Below, in pieces: positions 26,692 to 36,651 of a DNA stretch of 64,000 bases. The stretch is from Sinorhizobium sojae CCBAU 05684 (GTDB lineage Bacteria > Pseudomonadota > Alphaproteobacteria > Rhizobiales > Rhizobiaceae): the NCBI RefSeq assembly GCF_002288525.1, contig NZ_CP023067.1, positions 496,001 to 560,000 of the forward strand, in the 5' to 3' direction. Position 1 is the stretch's first letter; every line of letters starts with the position of its first letter. The translations under genes were made by a program, and so were the position numbers. The notes beneath the pieces are model-generated. The model had not been told where the DNA came from and ran no database searches. It saw nothing but the letters and a program-made list of their open reading frames with translations.

Positions 26692-27445
26692 TGCGCGCAA
26701 GCCCGCGCCGGGCAGCCGCCTCGGGCTGGTTGCCGGCCTTGTTCTCACTGGTCTCGCCTTCGCCGTGTTGATCGGGCTCGGTGGCTGGCAAATGCAGCGG
26801 CTGCAGTGGAAGCAGGGGCTGATCGCCGCGATTGCCGAGCGGCGGACTGCGCCGCCCTTATCGCTCGGCGAGATCGAGTCCATGGCGGAGGAGGGCGCCG
26901 ATATCGATTACCGCGCCGTGCGTATAACGGGGGTCTTCGACCACGGCAGGGAGCGCCACTTCTTCGCCACTCATGAAGGGCGTACCGGCTATTACGTCTT
27001 CACACCGCTGATGTTGCCCGACGCGCGTGCACTCTTCGTCAATCGCGGTTTCGTGCCTTTCGAGAAGAAGGACGCTGCGACGCGGCCCGAGGGTCAGGTT
27101 TCCCAAAGCGTGACGATTACCGGCCTCGCCCGGCAAAAGCTTGCCGGGAAGCCGTCTTCGCTCGTTCCCGACAACGATGTCGCGAAAAACATCTTCTATT
27201 GGAAGGACCTCGACGCGATGGCGGCGTCTTCGGGCATTGCCGCCGATCGCGTCCTCCCATTCTTCGTCGACTCGGACGCCTCGAAAAATCCGGGCGGCCT
27301 GCCGATTGGCGGCGTGACGCAATTCGACCTGCCGAATAACCATCTGCAATATGCGCTTACCTGGTACGGCCTTGCCGCGGCGCTGGTCTGCGTCACGGTA
27401 GTGTTCGTCTACCGGCGGAAGCGAGGGGACCGTACGGAGAATTAG
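26684..27445 (+). CDS. SURF1-family cytochrome oxidase assembly protein
   Basis: About 253 residues from GTG 26684, which overlaps the DUF983 stop. A membrane helix lies near residues 12-32 and another near 225-245, flanking a periplasmic domain with GGWQMQRLQWK, EGRTGYYVFTPL and LFVNRGFVPFEKK, the typical SURF1 signatures. Bacterial Surf1 proteins bind heme a and help insert it into subunit I. An upstream in-frame ATG at 26660 is less likely. Confidence 0.92.
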   Translation: MTDARKPAPGSRLGLVAGLVLTGLAFAVLIGLGGWQMQRLQWKQGLIAAIAERRTAPPLSLGEIESMAEEGADIDYRAVRITGVFDHGRERHFFATHEGRTGYYVFTPLMLPDARALFVNRGFVPFEKKDAATRPEGQVSQSVTITGLARQKLAGKPSSLVPDNDVAKNIFYWKDLDAMAASSGIAADRVLPFFVDSDASKNPGGLPIGGVTQFDLPNNHLQYALTWYGLAAALVCVTVVFVYRRKRGDRTEN

Positions 27446-27457
27446 AATGGGGGAAAA

Positions 27458-27823
27458 ATGGGGATTCTATCGATAGTTCTTACCGCGCTAACCGCCTTGC
27501 TGCATGTCGGATTTCTTGTGCTTGAAATGTTTCTCTGGACGAAACCCCAGGGCAGGGCGGTCTTCCGCATGACGCCGGAACGCGCAGAGGCGACGCGGGT
27601 ACTTGCGGCGAATCAGGGCCTCTATAACGGGTTTCTGGCTGCGGGCCTCGTCTGGTCGCTCGTCGAGCCCGACCCGGTCTTAGCCTTCAAACTGAAGGTC
27701 TTCTTTCTTGTGTGCGTGGTCGTTGCCGCTATATATGGCGCATGGTCGGTCAAGCCCCACATCCTTCTCGTGCAGGGCGGTCCGGCGATACTCGCGCTCC
27801 TGTTCCTTCTATCGGCGTCCTGA
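27458..27823 (+). CDS. DUF1304 family integral membrane protein
   Basis: A 121-residue protein of four membrane helices with NQGLYNGFLAAGLVW near residue 50 and the GAWSVKPHILLVQGGPA stretch near 90, which identify DUF1304. No function is established. It is 12 bp after the SURF1 gene and 3 bp before ispH, so it belongs to the same transcription unit. Confidence 0.85.
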   Translation: MGILSIVLTALTALLHVGFLVLEMFLWTKPQGRAVFRMTPERAEATRVLAANQGLYNGFLAAGLVWSLVEPDPVLAFKLKVFFLVCVVVAAIYGAWSVKPHILLVQGGPAILALLFLLSAS

Positions 27824-27826
27824 TCC

Positions 27827-28837
27827 ATGGCCTCATCCACGGCAGCAAAATCCCCGATCACCATTCGTCTCTGTGGACCGCGCGGCTTCTGTGCCGGTGT
27901 TGACCGGGCGATCCAGATCGTCGTGCTGGCACTCAAGGAATTCGGTGCCCCGGTCTATGTCCGTCATGAGATCGTGCACAATCGCTATGTCGTGGAGGGG
28001 CTCGAAGCCAAGGGCGCGATCTTCGTCGAAGAGCTTGACGAGATCCCGCCGGAACACCGTAAGCAGCCCGTCGTCTTCTCGGCCCATGGCGTACCGAAAT
28101 CGGTGCCGGCCGATGCGCACGCGCGCAACCTCTTTTACCTCGATGCCACCTGCCCGCTGGTTTCGAAGGTGCACAAGCAGGCGATGCGCCACCATCGTCA
28201 GGGGCGGCACGTCGTGCTCATCGGCCATGCCGGTCATCCGGAAGTCATCGGCACCATGGGACAATTGCCGGAAGGCGCGGTCTCCCTCGTCGAGACGGTC
28301 GAGGATGCGGACGCCTACGAGCCGTCGGACCCGGACAATCTCGGCTTCGTCACGCAGACGACGCTCTCGGTCGATGACACGGCCGGGGTGATCAAGCGGT
28401 TGCATGAGCGCTTCCCGAATCTGACGGCGCCGGCCGCCGATTCGATCTGCTATGCCACGACGAACCGCCAGGAGGCCGTCAAGCAGGCGGCGCCCGGCTG
28501 CGACCTGTTCCTGGTCGTCGGTGCGCCGAATTCGTCGAATTCCAAGCGCCTCGTAGAAGTGGCGCTGAGAGCCGGAGCCAAGGAGGCCGTTCTCGTCCAG
28601 CGCGCCGCGGAAATCGACTGGGACGGACTCGGGGATATCTCGACGGTCGGCCTGTCGGCCGGTGCGTCGGCGCCGGAGGTGATCGTCAACGAGATCATCG
28701 AAGCGTTCCGCGCGCGCTATGGGGCGACGGTCGAACTCGCCGACACGGTCGAGGAACACGAGAACTTCCTCGTCAATCGCGAACTGCGCCACGTCGAATT
28801 GACCGCCGCCGATATGGCCTTCGTCAACGGCGAGTGA
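27827..28837 (+). CDS. ispH: 4-hydroxy-3-methylbut-2-enyl diphosphate reductase (IspH/LytB)
   Basis: IspH is the iron-sulfur enzyme that ends the MEP isoprenoid pathway, producing IPP and DMAPP. The 336-residue protein has the three cluster cysteines in [13 protein letters not shown] near residue 22, [13 protein letters not shown] near 110 and [10 protein letters not shown] near 206, together with FVTQTTLS and [11 protein letters not shown] 27827 is 3 bp from the DUF1304 stop. Confidence 0.96.
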   Translation: MASSTAAKSPITIRLCGPRGFCAGVDRAIQIVVLALKEFGAPVYVRHEIVHNRYVVEGLEAKGAIFVEELDEIPPEHRKQPVVFSAHGVPKSVPADAHARNLFYLDATCPLVSKVHKQAMRHHRQGRHVVLIGHAGHPEVIGTMGQLPEGAVSLVETVEDADAYEPSDPDNLGFVTQTTLSVDDTAGVIKRLHERFPNLTAPAADSICYATTNRQEAVKQAAPGCDLFLVVGAPNSSNSKRLVEVALRAGAKEAVLVQRAAEIDWDGLGDISTVGLSAGASAPEVIVNEIIEAFRARYGATVELADTVEEHENFLVNRELRHVELTAADMAFVNGE

Positions 28838-28886
28838 GCCGGATCGGCCGAACCCTCTAAAGTGCATCTCTGGAAAGTAGCGAGCC

Positions 28887-29867
28887 TTGGCAGTTTACAC
28901 CGATATCACGGAAGACGATTTGACCCGCTTCCTTGCGGCCTACGACGTGGGGTCGCTGACCTCCTACAAGGGCATTGCCGAGGGGGTGGAGAATTCCAAT
29001 TTTCTCCTCCACACGACCAAGGGCTCCTATATTCTCACGCTCTATGAAAAGCGGGTGAATGCGGACGACCTGCCGTTCTTCCTGGGGCTGATGCACCATC
29101 TTGCGGAGCGGGGGCTTTCCTGCCCGCTGCCCCTGCCGCGTGCCGATGGCGAACTCTTGGGGACGCTGTCCGGCCGACCGGCCGCCGTGATCTCCTTCCT
29201 CGAAGGGATGTGGCTCAGAAAGCCCGAGGCGCAGCATTGCAGAGAAGTGGGGCGTGCGCTCGCCGCGATGCATAAAGCGAGTGAGGGATTCCCGCTGAAG
29301 CGCGCAAACGCGCTCTCCGTCGACGGTTGGCGGCCGCTCTGGCAGAATTCCGAGGCGCGTGCCGACGAAGTGCAGGCCGGATTGCGAGAGGAGATCGCCG
29401 CGGATCTCGCCCATCTCGAAGAGCACTGGCCGAAGCATCTGCCGGAGGGCGTGATCCACGCGGACCTCTTCCCCGACAATGTCTTCTTTCTCGGCGATCG
29501 TCTTTCGGGCCTCATCGACTTCTACTTCGCCTGCAACGACTTTCTCGCCTACGACATCGCGATATGCCTGAATTCCTGGTGTTTCGAGAAGGACGGTTCC
29601 TACAACATCACTAAGGGAATGGCGCTGCTTGCCGGCTACGAGAGCGTGCGCAAGCTCACGGCGGAGGAGGTCGTCGCCTTGCCGCTGCTAGCACGCGGCG
29701 CCGCACTGCGTTTCTTCCTGACGCGCCTCTATGACTGGCTGACGACGCCACCCGGCGCGCTGGTGGTCAAGAAGGATCCGCTTGAATATCTGACGAAGCT
29801 CCGCTTCCACCGTGCCGTCGCCTCCAGCGCCGAATACGGCTTGAGGCGCGAAGGGGCCTCGGCATGA
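28887..29867 (+). CDS. thrB: Homoserine kinase (ThrB, APH-fold type)
   Basis: This 326-residue kinase phosphorylates homoserine on the way to threonine. It is the aminoglycoside-phosphotransferase-fold type common in Alphaproteobacteria rather than the GHMP type. The catalytic loop is [14 protein letters not shown] near residue 190 (HxDxxxxN) and the metal Asp is in [17 protein letters not shown] near 212. The start [12 protein letters not shown] is a TTG at 28887. Its stop overlaps the rnhA ATG (ATGA). Confidence 0.93.
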   Translation: MAVYTDITEDDLTRFLAAYDVGSLTSYKGIAEGVENSNFLLHTTKGSYILTLYEKRVNADDLPFFLGLMHHLAERGLSCPLPLPRADGELLGTLSGRPAAVISFLEGMWLRKPEAQHCREVGRALAAMHKASEGFPLKRANALSVDGWRPLWQNSEARADEVQAGLREEIAADLAHLEEHWPKHLPEGVIHADLFPDNVFFLGDRLSGLIDFYFACNDFLAYDIAICLNSWCFEKDGSYNITKGMALLAGYESVRKLTAEEVVALPLLARGAALRFFLTRLYDWLTTPPGALVVKKDPLEYLTKLRFHRAVASSAEYGLRREGASA

Positions 29868-30325
29868 AGCACGTCGACATCTTCACCGACGGTGCCTGTT
29901 CCGGAAATCCCGGCCCGGGGGGCTGGGGCGCGATCTTGCGGTATGGCGACGTCGAAAAGGAGATGTTCGGCGGGGAGGCCGAGACGACCAATAACCGCAT
30001 GGAACTGATGGCGGCGATTTCGGCACTGAACGCCCTCAAGCAGCCCTGCGAGGTCGACGTCCATACCGACAGCAAATATGTGATGGACGGCATCTCCAAA
30101 TGGATTCACGGCTGGAAGCGCAACGGCTGGAAGACCGGCGATAGGAAACCCGTGAAGAACGGCGAACTGTGGCAGGCGCTTGACGAGGCGAGGGGCCGCC
30201 ATCAGGTGACCTGGCACTGGGTCAAGGGCCATGCCGGCCACCCGGAGAACGAACGCGCCGACGAACTCGCGCGAAGGGGCATGGAGCCGTTCAAGAAAGC
30301 GCGCCGCTCGGACGCGGTGCAGTAG
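29864..30325 (+). CDS. rnhA: Ribonuclease HI
   Basis: RNase HI cleaves RNA in RNA-DNA hybrids. The 153-residue protein contains the carboxylate set: Asp in [17 protein letters not shown] near residue 8, Glu in NNRMELMAA near 46, Asp in [11 protein letters not shown] near 68 and the last Asp in [12 protein letters not shown] near 135. The handle region GWKRNGWKT is present. It is translationally coupled to thrB. Confidence 0.96.
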   Translation: MKHVDIFTDGACSGNPGPGGWGAILRYGDVEKEMFGGEAETTNNRMELMAAISALNALKQPCEVDVHTDSKYVMDGISKWIHGWKRNGWKTGDRKPVKNGELWQALDEARGRHQVTWHWVKGHAGHPENERADELARRGMEPFKKARRSDAVQ

Positions 30326-30376
30326 ATTCTCCGCCTATCGGAACAAAGCATCGCCCGAATTCTGCCCCTCTCCCGA

Positions 30377-30402
30377 CCTTCTCCCCGCAGGCGGGGAGAA
30401 GG
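30377..30402. repeat. Perfect GC hairpin between convergent genes
   Basis: CCTTCTCCCCGC, loop AG, GCGGGGAGAAGG is a 12-bp perfect stem in the 176-bp gap between rnhA and the peroxiredoxin gene, which converge. A hairpin of the same CTC-rich design with the same AG loop occurs at 40592. It could act as a bidirectional terminator. Confidence 0.7.
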
Positions 30403-30501
30403 GGCAAACCGCACGCTCTCCGTCCTTGCCTGTGGGAAGAGGGCCGGGGCGAGGGGCAAATCCGCCGCAGCTTGCGGCGCGGTTTCAGGCGTGGCTACAG
30501 A

Positions 30502-30987
30502 TCAAAGCTGTTCCAGCATAGTGGCGGCGCCGGAAACAATTGCCTGGCTGGGGGCGTCCTCGACGTTGAGCGTTTTGACCACACCGTCCTCCACCAGCAT
30601 CGAATAGCGCTTGGAGCGGATGCCGAGCGTGCCGGCGGAAAGGTCGATGTCCATGCCGAGCGCCTTGGTAAAGGCGGCGTCCCAGTCGGACAGGAAATGG
30701 ATCTTGCCCATGCCGCCGGTCGCCGTTGCCCAGGCGCCCATCACATGCAGGTCGTTGACGGCCACCACGGCGATATCGTCGACGCCGCGGGCGAGGATCG
30801 CGTCGCGGTTTTCCAGGTAGCCGGGAAGATGGTTGAGCGAGCAGGTCGGCGTGAAGGCGCCCGGAACGGCGAAGAGAACGACGCGCTTGCCCTTGAAGAG
30901 CTCGTCAGTGGTCACCTCGACCGGGCCTTCGGCGGTCTTTTCCTTGAAGGTTGCGGTGGGCAGCTTGTCTCCGACAGCGATGGTCAC
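30502..30987 (-). CDS. Peroxiredoxin of the Prx5 subfamily, one cysteine
   Basis: The 161-residue thiol peroxidase has the peroxidatic Cys49 in PGAFTPTCS and the VVAVNDLHVMGAW stretch near 75, typical of PrxV/type II peroxiredoxins that reduce alkyl hydroperoxides and hydrogen peroxide. No second Cys is present, so it must use an external thiol such as glutathione or glutaredoxin for recycling (inference). ATG 30987 has GAGAGAACC upstream. Confidence 0.92.
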   Translation of the reverse strand: MTIAVGDKLPTATFKEKTAEGPVEVTTDELFKGKRVVLFAVPGAFTPTCSLNHLPGYLENRDAILARGVDDIAVVAVNDLHVMGAWATATGGMGKIHFLSDWDAAFTKALGMDIDLSAGTLGIRSKRYSMLVEDGVVKTLNVEDAPSQAIVSGAATMLEQL

Positions 30988-31042
30988 GGTTCTCTCCTCG
31001 ATTTGATGTGTCGTCTTGGGGTGGGGCTCGCGGGACTATAAT

Positions 31043-31090
31043 GCATGTCGCCCGAAACTGTGCAGCGGTTTTGGGTTAGCGAAACCCATA
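31043..31090. repeat. Diverged copy of the GCATGTCGCCC palindrome
   Basis: GCATGTCGCCCGAAAC, TGTGCAGCGGTTTTGGG and CATAAAGCAAGG match 48277-48325 in order with several changes, and the right arm no longer pairs over its full length. It lies between two minus-strand genes, upstream of the peroxiredoxin. Confidence 0.6.
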
Positions 31091-31146
31091 AAGCAAGGAC
31101 CTGGTGCGCTCCGAGACGTTCTATAGCGGCGCCCGTGAGGACCGCC

Positions 31147-31995
31147 TCAGTCTAGCGCAAGCGTGGTTTCCATGCTGCGCTCGCCGGCGCGGACCGTGAG
31201 CACGATCGGCTTTCCGGCGGTGTCGCGGTCACTGCCGAAGCGCTTCACCGGTACCTCCACACGGTGCTTGCTGCCTGGAGTGCCAGCGACGGTCGGCTGA
31301 CCGAAGAAGGAACCGGAGGGGCCGGCGAGAAAGAGATCGAGCTCACCGCTTTCGGCCTCGTCCGGCAGGTGGAGGTCGAAGCGGATCACTCCCGCGCTCG
31401 CGTCGAACAGCGCCTTGTCCACGCGGAAACCCTTCGAGGGCGGCTCAGGCAGGGTCGTGAACGCCTCTTCGATACGGGCACCATCGAGGGGGTTGTCGAA
31501 CTCCCCACTCTTGACCGTGAGTTCCAGGTTTCCCTGGACCGGGATGCAGATGTCCTCGCACACGCCGAGGAAGACGGATGCCCGGATCCTGACGTCCCTT
31601 CGGTCGCCCAGGCGTTTCAGCTCCAGCGGAAAGGCGACGGTCGCATCGTAACCGGCATAGCGCTCCGCTCCGGTGCCGAACGACTTCGGCGCCGGAAAGC
31701 GAATGGCCTCAAGCTCGACGTCGCCTGCCGGGTCAAGCGTGATCTGCGGCGGGATCCCACTTGCCCCGGGCTCGCGCCAATAGGTCTTCCAACCCGGCTC
31801 GAGCTTCACTTCGAGAATGGCGGGAATGGAGCCGTCCGGCTTCGGCTGCAAGGCGACTAGGCGAATAGCCCCGCCCTCGGCGCTGATCCATTCGCTGGAT
31901 GCCGCGTGGGACTGCCCCGCCAGCACGGACGTAAGAATCAGGGCTGCCGCGGCAATCTCTCGGCGTGTTTTCGCGCGTGTCGGACGTTTGCTCAT
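31147..31995 (-). CDS. Periplasmic DsbD N-terminal (alpha) domain protein, stand-alone
   Basis: From ATG 31995 the protein has 282 residues with a signal peptide ending SHA-AS near residue 30. It shows the DsbD-alpha/ScsB-N features KLEPGWKTYWREPGASGIPP near 60 and VFLGVCEDICIPVQG near 145, with the Cys pair used for thiol exchange. The transmembrane and thioredoxin domains of full DsbD are missing. An in-frame ATG at 32058 would add 21 Arg-rich residues. It probably accepts electrons from a separate membrane reductase. Confidence 0.82.
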   Translation of the reverse strand: MSKRPTRAKTRREIAAAALILTSVLAGQSHAASSEWISAEGGAIRLVALQPKPDGSIPAILEVKLEPGWKTYWREPGASGIPPQITLDPAGDVELEAIRFPAPKSFGTGAERYAGYDATVAFPLELKRLGDRRDVRIRASVFLGVCEDICIPVQGNLELTVKSGEFDNPLDGARIEEAFTTLPEPPSKGFRVDKALFDASAGVIRFDLHLPDEAESGELDLFLAGPSGSFFGQPTVAGTPGSKHRVEVPVKRFGSDRDTAGKPIVLTVRAGERSMETTLALD

Positions 31996-32240
31996 GAGCG
32001 TAGCAGTAGCGCCTTTCTCTTCTGCGCTCCAGCGGCGCCGGCGCTCTCGTTCGATCATAATTGCTTGAACGCCTGCCCGTCTTCCTGAACGACCACATTT
32101 CGGCCGATGCCGGTGGGAAAGGTGTAAATTCGGGTGAACTGGCCAAAATGCGCGGATCTAACCGCCGTACGTGCAAATTTCGGCGGGCGCCACGTAGAGA
32201 CGCTTTCAATTTCGTGGCGAATTGATAGGCTATCTTGATT

Positions 32241-32846
32241 ATGGCGACGAAGGTTATGGATAAGACGCGCGAACGCGGATTCCTCGACGGTCAATTCCTG
32301 ATCGCCATGCCGGGTATGTTCGACTCCAATTTTGCCCGCACGGTCATCTTCGTCTGCGCCCATTCCGAGGACGGGGCGATGGGCTTCGTCCTGAATCGCC
32401 CCCAACGCCTGACGTTCCCGGACGTTCTGCTGCACCTGCAGCTTCTCGATCCGGATGAAGCCATACGGCTTCCCGCAGCGGCGCGCGAATTCCAGATCCA
32501 GGCCGGCGGTCCCGTGGAGACGGGGCGCGGCTTCGTGCTGCACTCGGATGATTATCTGAGCGATTCCAGCATTCCCGTCAGCGACGACATCTGCCTGACT
32601 GCGACCCTCGACATCGTCAAGGCGATTTCCCGTGGGGAGGGGCCTCTCAGGGCAACCATGCTGCTCGGCTATGCCGGTTGGGGTCCCGGACAGCTCGAAA
32701 ACGAAATCACCCAAAATGGCTGGCTCACCTGCCCGGCGCGCGAAGAGCTGATCTTCAGCCGCGACCTGGAAGAGAAATACGACAGGGCGCTCGCGCTGAT
32801 GGGCATTTCTCCCGCAATGCTCTCGCCGGACTCCGGCCACGCCTGA
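32241..32846 (+). CDS. YqgE/AlgH family protein
   Basis: A protein of about 201 residues with the family hallmark [24 protein letters not shown] near the N-terminus, then MGFVLNRP, and [14 protein letters not shown] near residue 150. YqgE proteins are cytosolic and poorly understood; AlgH affects alginate regulation in Pseudomonas. I chose ATG 32241; TTG 32235 and ATG 32256 are in frame. It is divergent from the DsbD-alpha gene across 245 bp with no other feature seen. Confidence 0.88.
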   Translation: MATKVMDKTRERGFLDGQFLIAMPGMFDSNFARTVIFVCAHSEDGAMGFVLNRPQRLTFPDVLLHLQLLDPDEAIRLPAAAREFQIQAGGPVETGRGFVLHSDDYLSDSSIPVSDDICLTATLDIVKAISRGEGPLRATMLLGYAGWGPGQLENEITQNGWLTCPAREELIFSRDLEEKYDRALALMGISPAMLSPDSGHA

Positions 32847-33060
32847 TGGGAGCGACAGCTTTCCTAATCCCCGTCGTAGGAATCCGTCAGCGCCGCGTCT
32901 GCGGCCCGGACGATTCTTTACGAGCAATGCGTCAGCGTTCGTCCGCTGCGCTGCTGGTACGGGTAGGGGAGACGTTTCCGTGCGCCCGGCCATTCCTATA
33001 GCACCGCGAGCACTTGAAATTGCAGCAGCGCCGGTCAGATCGGCCGACCGTTCAAAGGCG

Positions 33061-35973
33061 TCACGCCCGCTTCATCAGGGGAAACCGCTCTTTCAGCAGC
33101 CGCAGGATTGATTCCGATCCGACCGGCGGACCGAAGAGGAAGCTCTGCCCATAGTCGCAGCCCATCTGCGCGAGCTGGATGGCGTCTTCCTCGGACTCGA
33201 TCCCCTCGGCGACCACCTGCATGTCGAGCTCCCGCGCCATGGTGATGACGGAGCGCAGCACGACGGCGCGCTTGTCGCTCGGATCGCGCACCAGCGCCTT
33301 GTCGATCTTGATCGTCTCGAAAGGAAAGCGGGTGAGATAGGAAAGGGAGGAGTGCCCCGTGCCGAAATCGTCGAGCGCCAGGCGCAAGCCCGCTTCCCTG
33401 AGTTTCTCGAGTACGAGCCGCGCCTGCTCCGGGTTTTCCATTACCAGCGACTCCGTCAGCTCCATCTTGATCTGGGCCGGGTCGCAGCGGTTCTTGGTGA
33501 GCAACGCACGCACGTCGTCATAGAGCTCGTTGTTCAAGAGCTGCGCGCTCGAAAGATTGATCGAGACGAAGATCGGCAATTCGCCGGTCTGCATCTGCCA
33601 TTCGGAGAGATCGCTCGTCGCCCTGTCGAAGGCGAACATGCCGAGCTGGTTGATGATGTCGGAATTCTCGGCGATGGGGATGAATTCAGTCGGCGAGATG
33701 TTGCCGCGCTTCGGGTGATCCCACCGCATCAGCGCCTCGAAGCCGGCAATTTCAGCATCGCTCAGGCGTACGATCGGCTGGTAGACGAGCGAAAGCTCCT
33801 TGCGTTCGATCGCCCGCTTCAGGTCCGCTTCGAGCTGCAGGCGATCCGAGCCCGAGGTGCGGAAGGAGGGCCGGAAGGGTTCGACGCGGTTTCCACCCTC
33901 CTTTTTGGCGCGGAACATTGCGAGTTCCGCATCGTCGAGCAGGCCTGTCGCACTCTGCTCCTGATCGAGCCAGGAGACGAGGCCGATCGAGGCGGTGAGG
34001 TTGATTTCGCGGTTGCCGTAGTTGAGCGGAACCATGATCGCCTTGCTGACGGCGTCGGCGAAGTCGGCGATCTTCGCGGGATCGCGCTCGGACATCAGGA
34101 TCAGGCCGAACTGGTCGCCGCCGAGGCGCGCCAGCGTATCCTGCGGGCGCAGCAGCCGCCGCAGCCGCCGCGTCAGCGCGATCAGGACATTGTCGCCGGC
34201 GGCGATTCCGAGCAGTTCGTTGACCTGCTTGTAACGGTCGATGTCGATGGCGAGCACCGTCGGCCGAATGGCATTCGTCCCGTCGGACATCAGCAGGATC
34301 GCCTGCAGTCGGTCGATGAACACCTGCCTGTTCGGCAGGCCGGTCAGATTGTCGAGGAGCGCGTTGTGCAGCAGCCGTTCGACCGAATTGCGCTGTTCGG
34401 TGATGTCGACAATGGTGCCGACGCAGCGGATGATCTCGCCATTGGCCCCGAGCACCGGCCGCGCCCGGATCGACAGCCAGTGATAATGGCCGTCCTCGGC
34501 GCGCACGCGGAACTCATGGTTCAGCCGGCCACGCCTGTGCTCCAGCAGAACATCGAGTGTCGCGCGGAAGCGGTCGCGGTCGTCCGGGTGCAGCCGCGGC
34601 ACCCAGCTTCGCACTGGGCCACTCATAGTTCCAAGCGAAAGCCCAAGCTGGTGGGAGATATCCGGTAAGGTGACGACGCGGTCGCGCGCCACGTCCCAAT
34701 CCCAGACGGTATCGCCCGAACCGGTCAGCGCCAGAGCCTGGCGTTCGAGGTCGGAGAAGAGCCCCTGCTGGTAGGCGCCGCCGGAGAAGGCGTGCTGCAT
34801 GACGGTGAAGCCGATCAGGAGCACGATCAGCACGAGGCCGCCGCCAAGCGCCGGCTGGACAATATCGTTGGCGAGTTGCCCAGTCACGGCAAGCCACGCG
34901 CCGAAGAGCCAGACGAGGATCAGGAGCCAGGCGGGAACGAGAAGAATGGCGCGGTCGTAGCGGTTGAAGCCGAGATAGGCAATCAGCACAATTCCCACCG
35001 TTGCCGTCAGCGCGAAGGAGAGGCGGGCGATTCCCGAGGCGATCGCCGGATCGTAGATGGCGACGCCGAAGAGCAGCGCCAGGCCGAGTATCCAGGCGAG
35101 CGTCGCATAGCCGAGATGCTGATGCCAGCGATTGAGGTTGAGGTAGGTGAAAAGAAAGATCACCAGCCCGGCCGCCAGGAAGACCTCGGTTCCGGCGCGC
35201 CATATGCGCTCGTCATCCGCCGTCATGCTGATCAGCTTCGACAGGAAGCCGAAGTCGACGCAGATATAGGCGAGCACTGCCCAGGCAAGCGCCGCCGTTG
35301 CCGGCAGCATCGAGGTGCCCTTTACGACGAAGAGAATCGTCAGGAACACTGCCAAGAGGCCGGCAATGCCGAGCACTATGCCGCGATAGAGCGTGAACGC
35401 GTTCACGGTGTCCTTGTAGGCCTCGGGTTGCCAGAGATAGATCTGCGGCAGATCGGGGGTCGCCAGCTCGGCCACGAAGGTGACGACCGCACCGGGATTG
35501 AGCGTGATGCGGAAGACGTCGGCCTCTTCGCTCGGTTGCCGGTCGAGCGAGAAGCCCTCGCTCGGCGTGATCGAGAGAATGCGCCGGGAACCGAGGTCGG
35601 GCCAGAACAGCTTGGAGTTTACCAGCCGGAAGTGCGGCGCGACGATCACGCGTTCGAGTTGCTCTTCCGACACGTTGGCCAACGCGAAGACGGCCCAGTC
35701 GCCCTGATGGTTTTCCGTGCTCGAGCGTACTTCGATGCGGCGCACGATGCCGTCCGTGCCGGGGGCCGTGGATACCTGGAACGCTTCTCCGTGCCCGGTA
35801 TAGATCTCCGTCGTGGCGGTAAGGTCGAGCGCCGTATCCTCGCGTGAGATCTTGACCGGTTCGAGCGCATGCGCGACGCCGCCGGCAAGGCTGACGATAA
35901 AGGCGGCGAATGCGACCAGAAACGCCGCCAGCCTTGCGGCTGGCCATGCGGACGGCTTGCGGGTCAGGGGCAT
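33061..35973 (-). CDS. Membrane-bound PAS-GGDEF-EAL cyclic-di-GMP signalling protein
   Basis: About 970 residues. After a signal segment, an extracytoplasmic 7TMR-DISM-like sensor domain (about 50-200) is followed by seven or eight membrane helices (about 210-410). A PAS/PAC unit (about 420-540), a GGDEF domain (about 545-710) and an EAL domain (about 720-960) complete it. The cyclase site reads GGDQF, with an inhibitory RxxD (RPQD) five residues before it. The phosphodiesterase site looks intact: EALMRW, NLSSAQLL, MELTES, DDFGTGHSS and KIDKALV. The net activity is probably phosphodiesterase. ATG 35973 overlaps the upstream GNAT stop (TGATG); a longer in-frame start at 36042 would lie inside the GNAT gene. 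Confidence 0.9.
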   Translation of the reverse strand: MPLTRKPSAWPAARLAAFLVAFAAFIVSLAGGVAHALEPVKISREDTALDLTATTEIYTGHGEAFQVSTAPGTDGIVRRIEVRSSTENHQGDWAVFALANVSEEQLERVIVAPHFRLVNSKLFWPDLGSRRILSITPSEGFSLDRQPSEEADVFRITLNPGAVVTFVAELATPDLPQIYLWQPEAYKDTVNAFTLYRGIVLGIAGLLAVFLTILFVVKGTSMLPATAALAWAVLAYICVDFGFLSKLISMTADDERIWRAGTEVFLAAGLVIFLFTYLNLNRWHQHLGYATLAWILGLALLFGVAIYDPAIASGIARLSFALTATVGIVLIAYLGFNRYDRAILLVPAWLLILVWLFGAWLAVTGQLANDIVQPALGGGLVLIVLLIGFTVMQHAFSGGAYQQGLFSDLERQALALTGSGDTVWDWDVARDRVVTLPDISHQLGLSLGTMSGPVRSWVPRLHPDDRDRFRATLDVLLEHRRGRLNHEFRVRAEDGHYHWLSIRARPVLGANGEIIRCVGTIVDITEQRNSVERLLHNALLDNLTGLPNRQVFIDRLQAILLMSDGTNAIRPTVLAIDIDRYKQVNELLGIAAGDNVLIALTRRLRRLLRPQDTLARLGGDQFGLILMSERDPAKIADFADAVSKAIMVPLNYGNREINLTASIGLVSWLDQEQSATGLLDDAELAMFRAKKEGGNRVEPFRPSFRTSGSDRLQLEADLKRAIERKELSLVYQPIVRLSDAEIAGFEALMRWDHPKRGNISPTEFIPIAENSDIINQLGMFAFDRATSDLSEWQMQTGELPIFVSINLSSAQLLNNELYDDVRALLTKNRCDPAQIKMELTESLVMENPEQARLVLEKLREAGLRLALDDFGTGHSSLSYLTRFPFETIKIDKALVRDPSDKRAVVLRSVITMARELDMQVVAEGIESEEDAIQLAQMGCDYGQSFLFGPPVGSESILRLLKERFPLMKRA

Positions 35974-36584
35974 CAAAGGGGCATTTTCCTGTTCGGTACG
36001 GCATCCGTGGCAAGCCGCGAAAACATCAGGTGATCCCGCCACTGCCCGTTTATCTTCAAGTACTGTCTCAAGTAGCCTTCACGCTCAAAGCCGGCCTTTT
36101 CAAGGAGCCGGATGCTCCGCGCGTTTTCCGGAATACAGGCTGCCTCGATACGGTGCAACTCAAGCGTCGAAAAGATGTAGGGGATCGTCAGCTTCAGTGC
36201 GCCATACATATGGCCCTGACCGGCAAATTTCTGGCCCATCCAGTAGCCGATCATGCAGTTCTGCGCGGCCCCCCGGCGGATATGACCGATGGTGAGGCCG
36301 CCGAGCAGGGTTTCATCGGGCTTACGGAAAAAGAACAACGGCACGGCCTGGCCGGTCGCATATTCCTGTTCATTGCGGTTGACGCGGTTGCGGAACGCGC
36401 TTTCCGTCATATCGTCGGCGCGCCAGCTCGGCTCCCAGGGCTCCAAGAAAGTGCGGCTTTCGCTGCGCAAGCGGTACCATTGCCGATAATCGGAATAGCG
36501 GGGCAGGCGCAGCAGGTAATGCTCGTTGGCGATCTCGACCGTCTCGGGCTGCCGCGACAGGAACCGAAAAACCGATCGTGCCAT
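35973..36584 (-). CDS. GNAT acetyltransferase, RimJ-like
   Basis: The 203-residue protein has a GNAT domain: acetyl-CoA loop IGYWMGQKFAGQGHMYGAL near residue 112-130, then LHRIEAACIPENARSIRLLEKAGFEREGYLR, the signature of RimJ/RimL-type N-terminal acetyltransferases. The substrate is unknown. Its stop codon shares bases with the ATG of the c-di-GMP protein, so the two are translated together. ATG 36584. Confidence 0.88.
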   Translation of the reverse strand: MARSVFRFLSRQPETVEIANEHYLLRLPRYSDYRQWYRLRSESRTFLEPWEPSWRADDMTESAFRNRVNRNEQEYATGQAVPLFFFRKPDETLLGGLTIGHIRRGAAQNCMIGYWMGQKFAGQGHMYGALKLTIPYIFSTLELHRIEAACIPENARSIRLLEKAGFEREGYLRQYLKINGQWRDHLMFSRLATDAVPNRKMPL

Positions 36585-36651
36585 ACATGCCTCCGCGCCA
36601 AGCCCACGAGCCGGGCAATGACAACAGCAAATGCCGTCTCATTGCGAAACG

